DNA from: Cohaesibacter celericrescens | Lineage (GTDB): Bacteria; Pseudomonadota; Alphaproteobacteria; Rhizobiales; Cohaesibacteraceae | NCBI RefSeq assembly: GCF_002866925.1 | Contig: NZ_PKUQ01000022.1 | Span: forward strand, 290,402 to 354,401 | Reading direction: 5' to 3' | Length of the DNA stretch: 64,000 nucleotides | Shown: piece by piece, positions 16,376 through 24,216 of the stretch | How positions within the stretch are numbered: the stretch's first letter is position 1 | Layout: every line of letters begins with the position of its first letter | Program-made: the position numbers and the translations under genes | Notes under the pieces: model-generated | Database searches by the model: none | What the model was told of the DNA's origin: nothing | What the model saw: only the letters and a program-made list of their open reading frames with translations

Positions 16376-17072
16376 AAGTGAAATTCAAGCCCTTAAAATG
16401 GCCCCTATTTTTCATGGTCTCAATGACACGGCCATGGACGAGCTGCTTCAACGCGCCAGCATCAAGAGCTATCGCCGCGGAGAAACACTCTTTATGCAAG
16501 GGGATCCCGCCGATGCATTTTTTGTGGTGATTGAAGGCTGGACCAAGATTTATCGCATCACGCAGTCAGGGGACGAAGCTGTGGTCGGGGTGTTTACACG
16601 CGGACAAAGCTTTGCGGAGGCAGCAGCCTTCACAAACGGCCAATTCCCGGCAACAGGCGAAACCGTTACTGACAGCCGTCTGTTACGGGTGCCGTCCCAG
16701 CAACTCGTTGAGATCCTAGGAAAGGCACCAGAAATAGGCCTTGCAATGCTGGCGTCGACCTCTCAACATTTACATATGCTCATCAAACAAATTGAACAGC
16801 TAAAAGCCCATACAGGAGCCCAGCGTGTGGCAGAGTTTCTCTTGTCGCTGACCAACGCAAAAGCAGGAGCCTGCATTCTTGAGCTGCCGTATGATAAGGC
16901 ATTGATTGCCGGACGCTTGGGTATCAAACCCGAGAGCCTGTCACGTGCTTTTCAGAAGCTACGGGGGTATGGAGTGACGGTAAAACAAAATCTGGCACAT
17001 ATCGACAATCTCACTGTCCTGCAAGACCTTGTCGACCAAGAGCGCGCAGTCGTAATGCAACAGAAACGCTAA
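16353..17072 (+). CDS. Crp/Fnr-family transcriptional regulator (Dnr-like)
   Basis: 239 aa. The cyclic-nucleotide-type effector domain spans about residues 18-130 (GLNDTAMDELLQRASIKSYR, then GETLFMQGDPADAFFVV), a long dimer helix follows, and the HTH_Crp lies at about 160-215 with YDKALIAGRLGIKPESLSRAF. It has no N-terminal cysteine cluster, so it is not an Fe-S FNR; it resembles Dnr/Nnr-type sensors of NO or heme, but the ligand is an inference. GGA lies six nt before the ATG. A Dnr-type site lies 157 bp upstream. It is followed after 28 bp by the DUF4202 gene, almost certainly in one transcript, which ends at a terminator. Confidence 0.9.
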   Translation: MLHALATKSEIQALKMAPIFHGLNDTAMDELLQRASIKSYRRGETLFMQGDPADAFFVVIEGWTKIYRITQSGDEAVVGVFTRGQSFAEAAAFTNGQFPATGETVTDSRLLRVPSQQLVEILGKAPEIGLAMLASTSQHLHMLIKQIEQLKAHTGAQRVAEFLLSLTNAKAGACILELPYDKALIAGRLGIKPESLSRAFQKLRGYGVTVKQNLAHIDNLTVLQDLVDQERAVVMQQKR

Positions 17073-17100
17073 CCACAACAAACAATTTTTCGGAGTAATT

Positions 17101-17700
17101 ATGTCAGCATTTGACTCTGTCCTGGAAGCAATAGATCAGGCCAATGCCCGAGATCCCCGGCATTGTGAAGAAGAAGGAAGTGCGCCAGTTCCGCTTGAAT
17201 TGTTGTATGGCATTAGAATGAGTCTGATGGGCGATAGCTTTGCCCCAGACGCCGATGAATTGGTGCGTATAGCCGCGCGTGGCCAACATATCGAACGCTG
17301 GATCATCCCGCGGGATGAATATCCGCGCGACAAGTCTGGCTACTTCCGCTGGCGCAACGAACTGAAGCGTCACCATTCAAAACGGGTTTCTGGCATAATG
17401 GCCGAGCATGGCTATAGCCAAGAAGATCAAGCCATTGTCGCCGACATTTTGCTCAAGAAAAACATAAAACGCGACGCTCGCACGCAAACGGTGGAAGATC
17501 TCGCGTGTCTGGTTTTTCTGAAATATTATGCGGTGTCGTTCGCCAAAGGCCATGATCCGCAAAAAGTGGTTGGTATTATCGCCAAGACACTGCCCAAAAT
17601 GAGCGAAAAGGCGCATGCATTTGTTGCCGATTTATCATTAGACACTGGCCTGCTGGAAGCGATTGAAGCGGCAAAAATCAAACTGGCTGCAATTGAGTAG
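17101..17700 (+). CDS. DUF4202 family protein
   Basis: 199 aa, of a widespread family with no established function. Family hallmarks visible are GQHIERWIIPRDEYPRDKSG at about residues 60-80, YFRWRNELKRHHSKR following it, and KKNIKRDARTQTVEDLACLV at about 120-140. The spacing of His (H63, HH at about 92), a Lys/Arg-rich turn and a final ED-x-x-CL resembles an all-helical HD-type hydrolase, but that is my inference. CGGAG lies five nt before the ATG. It is co-transcribed with the Crp/Fnr gene and is followed by a CbiX-like chelatase gene, a context that points to tetrapyrrole or nitrogen-oxide metabolism. Confidence 0.88.
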   Translation: MSAFDSVLEAIDQANARDPRHCEEEGSAPVPLELLYGIRMSLMGDSFAPDADELVRIAARGQHIERWIIPRDEYPRDKSGYFRWRNELKRHHSKRVSGIMAEHGYSQEDQAIVADILLKKNIKRDARTQTVEDLACLVFLKYYAVSFAKGHDPQKVVGIIAKTLPKMSEKAHAFVADLSLDTGLLEAIEAAKIKLAAIE

Positions 17701-18170
17701 CCTTGAAACCGGCTGCTATTTTGATCTGTTAGAATCTATAATTTATACAAGGGTAGGCCCATCAGCCTGCCCTTTTGTGTATTTGGGTTCCTTTGCAGCC
17801 ATTTTATAATTGCGCGTTGTTTTGGTAAAATCAACCAAATCCAGACTGATATTTCGAAAAGCAGTCCTGTTTGGCATCTGGGCCATTCAGGCCTGCGTGA
17901 TAGAATAGATTGTGAGATCATTTGCTGTTCAGACGACACTTTGTTTGATCAAATAGTGAGCAACCAATGCAGCCTCACTGAAGTGTCAAAACCCTAAAAG
18001 CCACTGGATACCAATCCAATGGCCGATAATCCACGTACTCAACAATACAGGCTTCAATAAGGCACTTAAAGCTTAGCTATTTTGACAATGACCTCAAAAT
18101 GGCATGAGGATTGCTCGTTATTTGAAACATATGTATTGTTACTTAATTGGCGCCGACGGAAAGATGACAC
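17701..18170. other. 470-bp intergenic region
   Basis: Apart from the terminator at 17749-17780 I see no gene here. The stretch is fairly AT-rich with no convincing ORF, tRNA or long inverted repeat. A TTGAC...CTCAA sequence at about 18083 is not spaced correctly for an FNR-type box. The promoter of the chelatase gene should lie in its last 100 bp. Confidence 0.6.
17749..17780 (+). terminator. Terminator after the Crp-DUF4202 unit
   Basis: AAGGGTAGGC pairs with GCCTGCCCTT (one T-G pair) around the six-nt loop CCATCA, followed by TTGTGT. It lies 48 bp after the DUF4202 stop. Confidence 0.7.
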
Positions 18171-18935
18171 ATGCAGCATTTAACGCCAGATAGTGCCGAC
18201 CTCGGTATATTGATTGTCGCCCATGGTGAGCGTGGTGGTCGGTTCGACAATGCACGCGCTTTGGAGCTTGCCGATGAAGTTCGCAACAATATTGGCAATG
18301 TTCAAGTTGAAGCTGGCGTTCTGAAAGGTTCACCAAGCATTTCTGATGCTTGGACCAGGCTCAAATCTTCTCATAAACTGATCTATCCGTTTTTTATGAG
18401 TGATGGCTATTTCTGCAATCGGATTTTGCCAAGAAAATTGGCGCAAGAAATCGACCAATCCATCGATGCTCTTACAATGCTGCCGCCATTTGGCGTATCT
18501 GAGTGGCTGGCGAATGGTGTGACCAGTGCCTTGCTGCAGGATATCGAGCAATTGGGCCTTAAAGGCACACGACCGCCCTTGCTGATCGCTGCGCACGGGG
18601 CGTCTATCGACAAACAATCAAGCAAACGCACGCGCCAACTGGCCGACAAACTAAAACGAACCGGCAATTTTGGGCGGATTTCATGCGGCTTCCTTGATGA
18701 AGCACCGCATCTCAGTGACATGATTGGAGAGGTCCTGCCCAATACCGTGGTGCTGCCACTGTTTAACGGCCTTGGTTCTCATTCTGTCGATGACATGGCC
18801 AAATTGGCAAAGAGCGCTCCGGAAAGCTGCCATTTTGTTACACCCGTTGGCGGTCAATCTTGGGTGGGGGACATTATGACCGCGGATATACTGAAAGCCC
18901 TGCATTGGTGGGGAGCGGCAGAAGCCGCTGAATAA
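18171..18935 (+). CDS. CbiX/SirB-type sirohydrochlorin chelatase-like protein
   Basis: 254 aa with two tandem CbiX-like halves. The first starts LGILIVAHGERGGRFDNARAL, with the metal-site His in VAHG and a second conserved region GVLKGSPSISDAW and YPFFMSDGYFC. The second half repeats the pattern in LLIAAHGASIDKQSSKRTRQ and VLPLFNGLGSHSVDDM. Such proteins insert Fe or Co into sirohydrochlorin on the way to siroheme, heme d1 or cobalamin. GGAAAG lies before the ATG. It is downstream of Crp-DUF4202 but has its own promoter region. Which metal and product is used cannot be told; some family members act on other tetrapyrroles. Confidence 0.8.
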   Translation: MQHLTPDSADLGILIVAHGERGGRFDNARALELADEVRNNIGNVQVEAGVLKGSPSISDAWTRLKSSHKLIYPFFMSDGYFCNRILPRKLAQEIDQSIDALTMLPPFGVSEWLANGVTSALLQDIEQLGLKGTRPPLLIAAHGASIDKQSSKRTRQLADKLKRTGNFGRISCGFLDEAPHLSDMIGEVLPNTVVLPLFNGLGSHSVDDMAKLAKSAPESCHFVTPVGGQSWVGDIMTADILKALHWWGAAEAAE

Positions 18936-19209
18936 GAGTCGCCCAGTCAAGGGCAGCCAGACCAGTATGGCAAGAGAAGAGCGCTTATAAGCCCCTTACA
19001 AAGCATCGGTTTTATATGGGCGATCAACGCATATCGAGCGGGGGTTTGTTATATTGCGGGCGGTTGCGGCAATTGTCTTTGGTTTTCCAATTGGATCTGG
19101 ATTTTTTCATACGTCAAAAGTATAGTGCAAGCGCGTTTGTTACCTGATTTGAATCTCTCTTCGGATCATGAGATCGAACCGATGGTGTTGGCAATCGGAG
19201 TTTTTGAAT

Positions 19210-20136
19210 ATGTCTGTGCAAAGGCAGATCACTAGGGATGGGCTCGGTGTCTGGTTGATGGCCATCCGACCCAAGACACTCATTCTTTCCCTCGCTCCGG
19301 TGCTTTTGGCTGGCATTCTTGCGTTTAAAAGCATGGCCGCTGTCAACTGGGAAGTCTTTCCCTTTATTCTTTTATCAGCGGGCTTGATCCAGATAGCGAC
19401 AAATTTATGGAATGATGCGGCGGACGCAGGCTCAGGCCTTGATATTGCGAGCGAGCGTTTGGGGCCTCCACGCGTGACCAGCCTTGGATTGCTACAGGCT
19501 GGGACGGTCAAATCTGCGGCCTATTTGTGCCTTGCTGTTGCCGCCTTGTGTGGTTTGTATCTGGCGTTTATCGGAGGGTGGCCGATCCTGTTGATCGGGG
19601 TTGTTGGCATTTTGTTTGCTTTCGGCTACTCAACCGGTCCCTACCCCATTTCAGGGTCGCCACTTGGCGAAGTCTTTGTGATCCTGTTCTTCGGGATTAT
19701 GTCCGTGATGGGGAGCAATTATTTACTGACTGACAGTTGGTCGATGACGAGCCTTTGGGCTGGCTTTTATGTCGGCTTGCCCGCGGCGGCTGTTTTGACA
19801 GTCAACAACCACAGAGATCGTGAAGGCGATACCAAAGGGGGCCGCAGGACGCTCGCCATCCAGCTCGGCCCCAGAAGAACAAAGCAGCTTTATACGATAT
19901 TTCTGTTGGTCTCTTGCATTGGCATCGTGCATGTGTCCAACGTGATCAGCTTTGGCACTTTGAGCCTCGTCAGCGTCTTGGCAAGCGCTGTTCTCATGGC
20001 CTTTGCTTTGAGCGTTCCCATCAGAAACCTGTTTTTGGCCAACACAGCTGCGGACTTGAACAAATGCTTAATGGGCACATCCATGTTCCAGCTAGTATGG
20101 ATTGCGGCCTTCATCTTCGTTCAGTTGCTTACCTAA
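19210..20136 (+). CDS. menA: MenA-type 1,4-dihydroxy-2-naphthoate prenyltransferase-like protein (UbiA superfamily)
   Basis: 308 aa from the ATG at 19210, with GGAG nine nt upstream; an ATG 42 bp earlier is in frame but has a poor ribosome site, and E. coli MenA is also 308 aa. The two UbiA Asp motifs have the MenA form: LWNDAADAGSGLDIASERLGP at about 72-92 and NNHRDREGDTKGGRRTLA at about 197-214. Eight or nine TM segments are visible. It would attach a polyprenyl chain to a naphthoate or related ring in the inner membrane. No other men gene is in the window, and menaquinone is uncommon in this group, so the substrate may differ. It is convergent with the PCu(A)C gene. Confidence 0.82.
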   Translation: MSVQRQITRDGLGVWLMAIRPKTLILSLAPVLLAGILAFKSMAAVNWEVFPFILLSAGLIQIATNLWNDAADAGSGLDIASERLGPPRVTSLGLLQAGTVKSAAYLCLAVAALCGLYLAFIGGWPILLIGVVGILFAFGYSTGPYPISGSPLGEVFVILFFGIMSVMGSNYLLTDSWSMTSLWAGFYVGLPAAAVLTVNNHRDREGDTKGGRRTLAIQLGPRRTKQLYTIFLLVSCIGIVHVSNVISFGTLSLVSVLASAVLMAFALSVPIRNLFLANTAADLNKCLMGTSMFQLVWIAAFIFVQLLT

Positions 20137-20142
20137 ATTAAT

Positions 20143-20176
20143 AAAAAGGCCTGGCGACAGTCGCCAAGCCCTTTTC
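20143..20176. terminator. Bidirectional terminator between menA-like gene and PCu(A)C gene
   Basis: AAAAGGCCTGGCGAC pairs with GTCGCCAAGCCCTTTT through a long, slightly bulged stem, with A-run on one side and T-run on the other. It serves both convergent genes. Confidence 0.82.
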
Positions 20177-20186
20177 TGTCATTGAT

Positions 20187-20696
20187 TTATTTTTGGCTTT
20201 TGGACTTATCAATTTTGGAGTGGTCCATTTTGGAATGATCCATCTCGGGAGACATTTTGGCTCCAATACCGCCAATGGTTACCTCAACAGTCAATTTTCC
20301 GGCTTTCTCAAAGGTCAGTTCCAACGGAAAGCTTTCGCCTTTTTTGAGCGGTGCCTTCAATTGCATCATCATAACATGATATCCGCCGGGCTTAAGTGCA
20401 ACAGTGGTTTTTGCAGGCAACTCGATGCTATCGACCTGACGCATTTTCATGACATCACCCTCATGAATATGAGTGTGCAATTCGGTTTTCGCTCCGACAT
20501 CCGCGCTGGCAGCCAGCAAGCGATCTGCCTCGCCATCATTTTTGATGGTGAGGAAACTGCCTCCAGATGAGGCCTTCCCCGCAGTCGCCCGAGCAAACGC
20601 GTCTGATACGGTGATTGAGCCGACAGTCCAATCAGCCGCATGAGCAGAAAAGGCGCTTGCAGCAACGATAAGGGCGGCAGCAAAAAGAGTTTTCAT
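20187..20696 (-). CDS. PCu(A)C copper chaperone (DUF461)
   Basis: 169 aa periplasmic protein with signal peptide (MKTLFAAALIVAASAFSAHA, then ADWTV). The Cu(I) motif H-M-x10-M-x21-H-x-M is recognisable in ELHTHIHEGDVMKMRQV followed by GGYHVMMMQL. The C-terminal tail MSPEMDHSKMDHSKIDKSK adds Met/His residues that may bind more copper, as in some PCu(A)C proteins that hold Cu(II) there. Family members deliver copper to the CuA site of cytochrome c oxidase or to nitrous oxide reductase. It stands alone between the menA-like gene and a divergent transporter, with no Sco or oxidase gene close by. Confidence 0.92.
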   Translation of the reverse strand: MKTLFAAALIVAASAFSAHAADWTVGSITVSDAFARATAGKASSGGSFLTIKNDGEADRLLAASADVGAKTELHTHIHEGDVMKMRQVDSIELPAKTTVALKPGGYHVMMMQLKAPLKKGESFPLELTFEKAGKLTVEVTIGGIGAKMSPEMDHSKMDHSKIDKSKSQK

Positions 20697-20977
20697 GAAA
20701 AGTCCTTTTATTTCTTGTGAGGTAGCGTTCAGTAATTACCCGCACCCTTTCTTTCGGTCAAGCTTATCCGGGATTTCAACCCAGCCTTGCTGTTGGAGAC
20801 GATATAGGGGGATGCAGTCAACCAACGAATTAAACTTAGGACCTATGTGACAAACCGTATATAATTATGACACGGGTCAAAGAAGCAACAAACATCCACC
20901 GATATGGTCGCCTTGCAGATTTGCTCTGATGACGGTTTCAGATTTTAAATGACGCATACGATCAAGGAAGGTTAAAC

Positions 20978-21868
20978 GTGAATACTCCCCTTATTCCCCT
21001 CGGCCTCGCTTTAATCATGATGACGGTTGGCCTGTCGGTTCGTCTTCAAGATTTCAAAGCTTTGTTGCATGAATTGCGTGTTGTCGGTGCCGGCATCCTT
21101 GCTCAAATCATCTTCTTGCCTGCGATTGCTCTTGGTGTCGCATTGGTCACCAAACTGGATACCGTGTACGCGATTGGTTTAATCATTTTGGCATCTGCCC
21201 CCGGCGGTATTACATCCAATTTGCTTACCGTTTTGGCGCGCGGCAAGACGGCCCTGTCTGTCTCCTTGACGATCGTTACCAATCTGTTGGCCTTCATCAC
21301 CATTCCAACAGTGTTGTCCATCGCGTTTTTGGTGTTTAACGATCACAGTGATTTGGGAGCCCTCGGGGTCGAGCTCACGTCATTGCCCTTCGGCGAGACC
21401 GCAATGAAAGTATTGGCGATTTCCGCTTTGCCTTTGGCAATTGGCATGGCAATCGGTCACTATTTTCCGCGCCTTTCCATGCGCATCCAAGGGCCCGCCA
21501 AATTTATCGCATCAGCAATATTTGCGGCCATCGTGTTTACGTCTTTCTACAGCGAATGGGCCAGTATAACCGCACATTGGAGTACGGTCGGTCCGGCCGT
21601 CATCCTACTCAACTGCCTCGCTATCGGGTCTGCTTTGCTGGTTAGCCGGATGTTCCGCGTAAGCACCCGTCAAGCACTCACCATCGCGATCGAATGCGGG
21701 TTGCAAAATGTTGCCTTGGCTTTGGTGATCGCACAATTCATGGGTGATGGGCGCTTTATGGTTCCCGCTTCGATTTATGCCTTGGTGATGAATGTGTCGG
21801 TTCTGATACTGATCGCAGTTGGCAACCGCCTGTCTGCAGAGGAAGCAGAAATCACCCCGAAGAATTGA
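20978..21868 (+). CDS. Bile acid:sodium symporter (BASS) family transporter
   Basis: 296 aa from a GTG start; AAGGAAGG lies six nt upstream and no ATG fits. Nine or ten TM segments are seen, with the family crossover segments ASAPGGITSNLLTVLARG (about residues 71-88) and ECGLQNVALALVIAQF (about 239-254), which form the sodium and substrate site. It is a Na+-driven importer of organic anions, but the substrate (pantoate, keto acids, sulfonates or others) cannot be told. TATAAT at about 20860 may be part of its promoter. A strong terminator follows it, and it is convergent with the XRE-cupin regulator. Confidence 0.88.
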   Translation: MNTPLIPLGLALIMMTVGLSVRLQDFKALLHELRVVGAGILAQIIFLPAIALGVALVTKLDTVYAIGLIILASAPGGITSNLLTVLARGKTALSVSLTIVTNLLAFITIPTVLSIAFLVFNDHSDLGALGVELTSLPFGETAMKVLAISALPLAIGMAIGHYFPRLSMRIQGPAKFIASAIFAAIVFTSFYSEWASITAHWSTVGPAVILLNCLAIGSALLVSRMFRVSTRQALTIAIECGLQNVALALVIAQFMGDGRFMVPASIYALVMNVSVLILIAVGNRLSAEEAEITPKN

Positions 21869-21891
21869 TCCCAACCAATATAATCTTGACG

Positions 21892-21923
21892 AAAGCCCGG
21901 GTTTTAGTCCGGGCTTTTTATTT
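21892..21923 (+). terminator. Terminator after BASS transporter gene
   Basis: AAGCCCGG and CCGGGCTT pair around an eight-nt loop and are followed by TTTATTT. It is 24 bp past the stop codon. Confidence 0.88.
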
Positions 21924-21968
21924 GTACTTTATTTCTTCGACTTCAAAATCAGTCTGGCAATCAAACAA

Positions 21969-22586
21969 TCAAAAAGTCGGTGGGGTGCCCGCGCTGATGC
22001 AAATGCAGGGCTCCGCGCCTTTGTTTCTGAAGCGATGGGGAATGGTGCTGTCAAAATACCATGCATCCCCCTGCCGTAAGACTTGTCGCATTTCACCGAC
22101 GCTAACCTCAAGGCTACCAGACAGAACGATGCCGCATTCCTCGCCCGCATGACTGAGCAGGATTTTGCCTGTGTCAGCGCCCGGCATGAGGGTTTCATGC
22201 AGCATCTGGATGGACCTTCCCGGGCGATCTGCGGCGACCAGTCGATAGGATAATTTATCTTTGCCGATCTCGAGCAACTCACTGGCCTTGTAGAAATGGC
22301 GTTCGCCGGTGGCCAACTCAAACGAGAAGAAACCGGCCAAGTCCATCGACAGACCATCCAAGATGCGTTTGAGCGCTCCGACGGAAGGGTTCGAGCCACC
22401 GCTCTCAATCTGAGAGATGGTGGCGTTGGCCACCCCTGCTCGCCGTGCCAATTCTCGTTGAGACAGGCCATGCGCATTGCGTAAGTGACGCAAACGCGCA
22501 CCAACGTCGGCACCGACATCAGCCCCTTCGCCCGCACTTTGATCCGTTTGTGGGTCAGAGCCAGAGGTGCCAATTGGGTTCGCCAT
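21969..22586 (-). CDS. XRE-family regulator with C-terminal cupin domain
   Basis: 205 aa. The HTH (about residues 30-84) reads LRHLRNAHGLSQRELARRAGVANATISQIESGGSNPSVG. The C-terminal half is a cupin (ILLSHAGEECGIVLSGSLEVSVG, DAWYFDSTIPHRFRN). This layout is shared by PuuR and related repressors that sense amines or amino compounds. The first 25 residues are a Gly/Asp-rich extension. AGGA lies seven nt before the ATG. It is divergent from the omega-amino acid aminotransferase gene, which it very likely controls; TCAATAT repeats occur in the shared promoter region. Confidence 0.9.
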   Translation of the reverse strand: MANPIGTSGSDPQTDQSAGEGADVGADVGARLRHLRNAHGLSQRELARRAGVANATISQIESGGSNPSVGALKRILDGLSMDLAGFFSFELATGERHFYKASELLEIGKDKLSYRLVAADRPGRSIQMLHETLMPGADTGKILLSHAGEECGIVLSGSLEVSVGEMRQVLRQGDAWYFDSTIPHRFRNKGAEPCICISAGTPPTF

Positions 22587-22627
22587 ACTTTATTCCTGCT
22601 CACTGTCACAGGCTGTTTTTGTTTGCC

Positions 22628-22709
22628 TGTTCAATATTTCAAACACTTTGGTATCAATATAATGTTTTTCAATGGGTTACGCGACATAAAATAAGGACTT
22701 GTTCAATAT
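22628..22709. promoter_or_regulatory. TCAATAT repeats between XRE-cupin and aminotransferase genes
   Basis: TGTTCAATAT occurs twice as a direct repeat, at 22628-22637 and 22700-22709. TCAATAT occurs again at 22654 and TCAAT at 22669. The first copy is part of an imperfect dyad TGTTCAATATTTCAAACA. These are candidate operators for the adjacent XRE-cupin regulator. Confidence 0.4.
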
Positions 22710-22767
22710 AGGCGATGCCAGCACACTTTGCTCATAAAAAGAACAGAACAATCCCACAGAGGTAACC

Positions 22768-24093
22768 ATGAATCATATGAGCAACAGGCCCAATGATCTG
22801 TCCAGCTACTGGATGCCCTATACTGCCAACCGCGCCTTCAAACAGGATCCCCGTATGATCGCCGCAGCTGACGGTATGTTTTATAAAAGCGCTGACGGGC
22901 GAGATATCCTTGACGGCACAGCCGGTCTCTGGTGCGTCAATGCGGGCCACAATGCGCGTCGGATTACCGAAGCCGTCCAGAAGCAAGTCGCAGAGCTGGA
23001 TTACGCTCCCAGCTTCCAGTTTGGACATCCAAAAGCATTTGAATTTGCCAACCGTGTTGCCGACTTGTTTCCAGACGGTATGGATCATGTATTCTTTACC
23101 AATTCGGGGTCTGAAGCGGTAGACAGTGCACTGAAGATCGCATTGCATTATCACCGGATGCGCGGCGACGCTGCGCGCACACGGCTTATTGGTCGCGAGC
23201 GCGGCTATCACGGATCTGGGTTTGGCGGTATCTCTGTTGGCGGTATCGTCAAAAACCGGATGTATTACGGCTCACTGCTAACCGGTGTTGATCACCTGCC
23301 ACATACCCACGATCTGACGTTGAATGCCTTCTCGCGCGGTTGTCCTGAGCACGGGGCAGAAAAAGCCGATGGTTTGATTGACATCGCCACCTTACACGAC
23401 CCGTCCACCATTGCCGCTGTGATTGTTGAACCGATGGCCGGATCAACCGGGGTTTTGTTGCCACCCAAAGGCTATTTGAAACGCCTGAGAGAGCTATGCG
23501 ATCGCTATGGCATTCTTTTGATTTTTGATGAGGTCATCACGGCATTTGGACGTCTGGGCGCCAACTCGGCGGCAGACTATTTCGGTGTCAAACCCGACAT
23601 CATCACAACTGCCAAGGGCATCACCAACGGCGTGGTTCCGGCAGGTGCTGTGATTGTCTCCAATGAAATCTATCAATCCGCGATGGACAATGCCGATGCG
23701 CCCATAGAGCTGTTTCATGGATTCACCTATTCCGGCCATCCCCTTGCGGCGGCGGCTGGCCTTGCCAGTCTTGATACCTATGCACAAGATGATTTGTTCG
23801 AACGTGCCGCGGCTCTTGCCCCCTATTGGGAAGAGGCGATTCACAGCCTCAAAGACGCACCCAACGTAATTGATATCCGTAATCTTGGGCTGGTTGGTGC
23901 CATTGAGCTGGAACCACGTGCGGGAGCAGCTGCGGCACGCGGTACAGAGGCCATGATCAAGGCATGGGAAAGGGGTGTGATGATCCGCGTCACAGGTGAC
24001 ATCATCGCGCTATCTCCGCCGTTGATTATAGAAAAAAGTCAGATAGACCAGATATTTGGCACCCTTTCTTCAGTGCTTGATTCAATTGCCTAA
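22768..24093 (+). CDS. Omega-amino acid (beta-alanine):pyruvate aminotransferase
   Basis: 441 aa class III PLP aminotransferase. It closely follows the beta-alanine:pyruvate transaminases: HWMPYTANR-like YWMPYTANRAF at the N-terminus, GLWCVNAGH, DYAPSFQFGHP, DHVFFTNSGSEAVDSALK, DHLPHT. PLP residues are D254 in LIFDEVITAFGR and the Schiff-base K283 in TTAKGITNG. It transfers the amino group of beta-alanine or another omega-amino compound to pyruvate, giving malonate semialdehyde and alanine. AGAGGT precedes the ATG. It stands alone, divergent from the XRE-cupin regulator. A taurine or putrescine substrate cannot be excluded. Confidence 0.88.
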   Translation: MNHMSNRPNDLSSYWMPYTANRAFKQDPRMIAAADGMFYKSADGRDILDGTAGLWCVNAGHNARRITEAVQKQVAELDYAPSFQFGHPKAFEFANRVADLFPDGMDHVFFTNSGSEAVDSALKIALHYHRMRGDAARTRLIGRERGYHGSGFGGISVGGIVKNRMYYGSLLTGVDHLPHTHDLTLNAFSRGCPEHGAEKADGLIDIATLHDPSTIAAVIVEPMAGSTGVLLPPKGYLKRLRELCDRYGILLIFDEVITAFGRLGANSAADYFGVKPDIITTAKGITNGVVPAGAVIVSNEIYQSAMDNADAPIELFHGFTYSGHPLAAAAGLASLDTYAQDDLFERAAALAPYWEEAIHSLKDAPNVIDIRNLGLVGAIELEPRAGAAAARGTEAMIKAWERGVMIRVTGDIIALSPPLIIEKSQIDQIFGTLSSVLDSIA

Positions 24094-24160
24094 TATTCTG
24101 ATTCACCTGCCTCACAAAATGATTCAAGTCAGATAGTTTCCATTTCAAGCCACACAAACG

Positions 24161-24190
24161 AAAAGCCCGGATGTTTCCATCCGGGCTTTT
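24161..24190. terminator. Bidirectional terminator between aminotransferase and aglK
   Basis: AAAAGCCCGGATG and CATCCGGGCTTTT form a perfect 13-bp stem around TTTC, with A-run and T-run ends. It serves the aminotransferase gene on the plus strand and the agl operon on the minus strand. Confidence 0.92.
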
Positions 24191-24216
24191 ACATTTAAGA
24201 CCTAAGTTACAGACCG

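Noticed and set aside
17736-17939. 67-residue minus-strand frame after DUF4202
   Set aside because: No ribosome site or recognisable pattern, and it covers a terminator.
18083-18098. TTGAC...CTCAA upstream of the chelatase gene as an FNR-type site
   Set aside because: Half sites are two bases too far apart for the FNR/DNR family.
22389-22410. GGTTCGAGCC resembling a tRNA T-loop
   Set aside because: Lies within the XRE-cupin coding region with no acceptor or anticodon stem around it.
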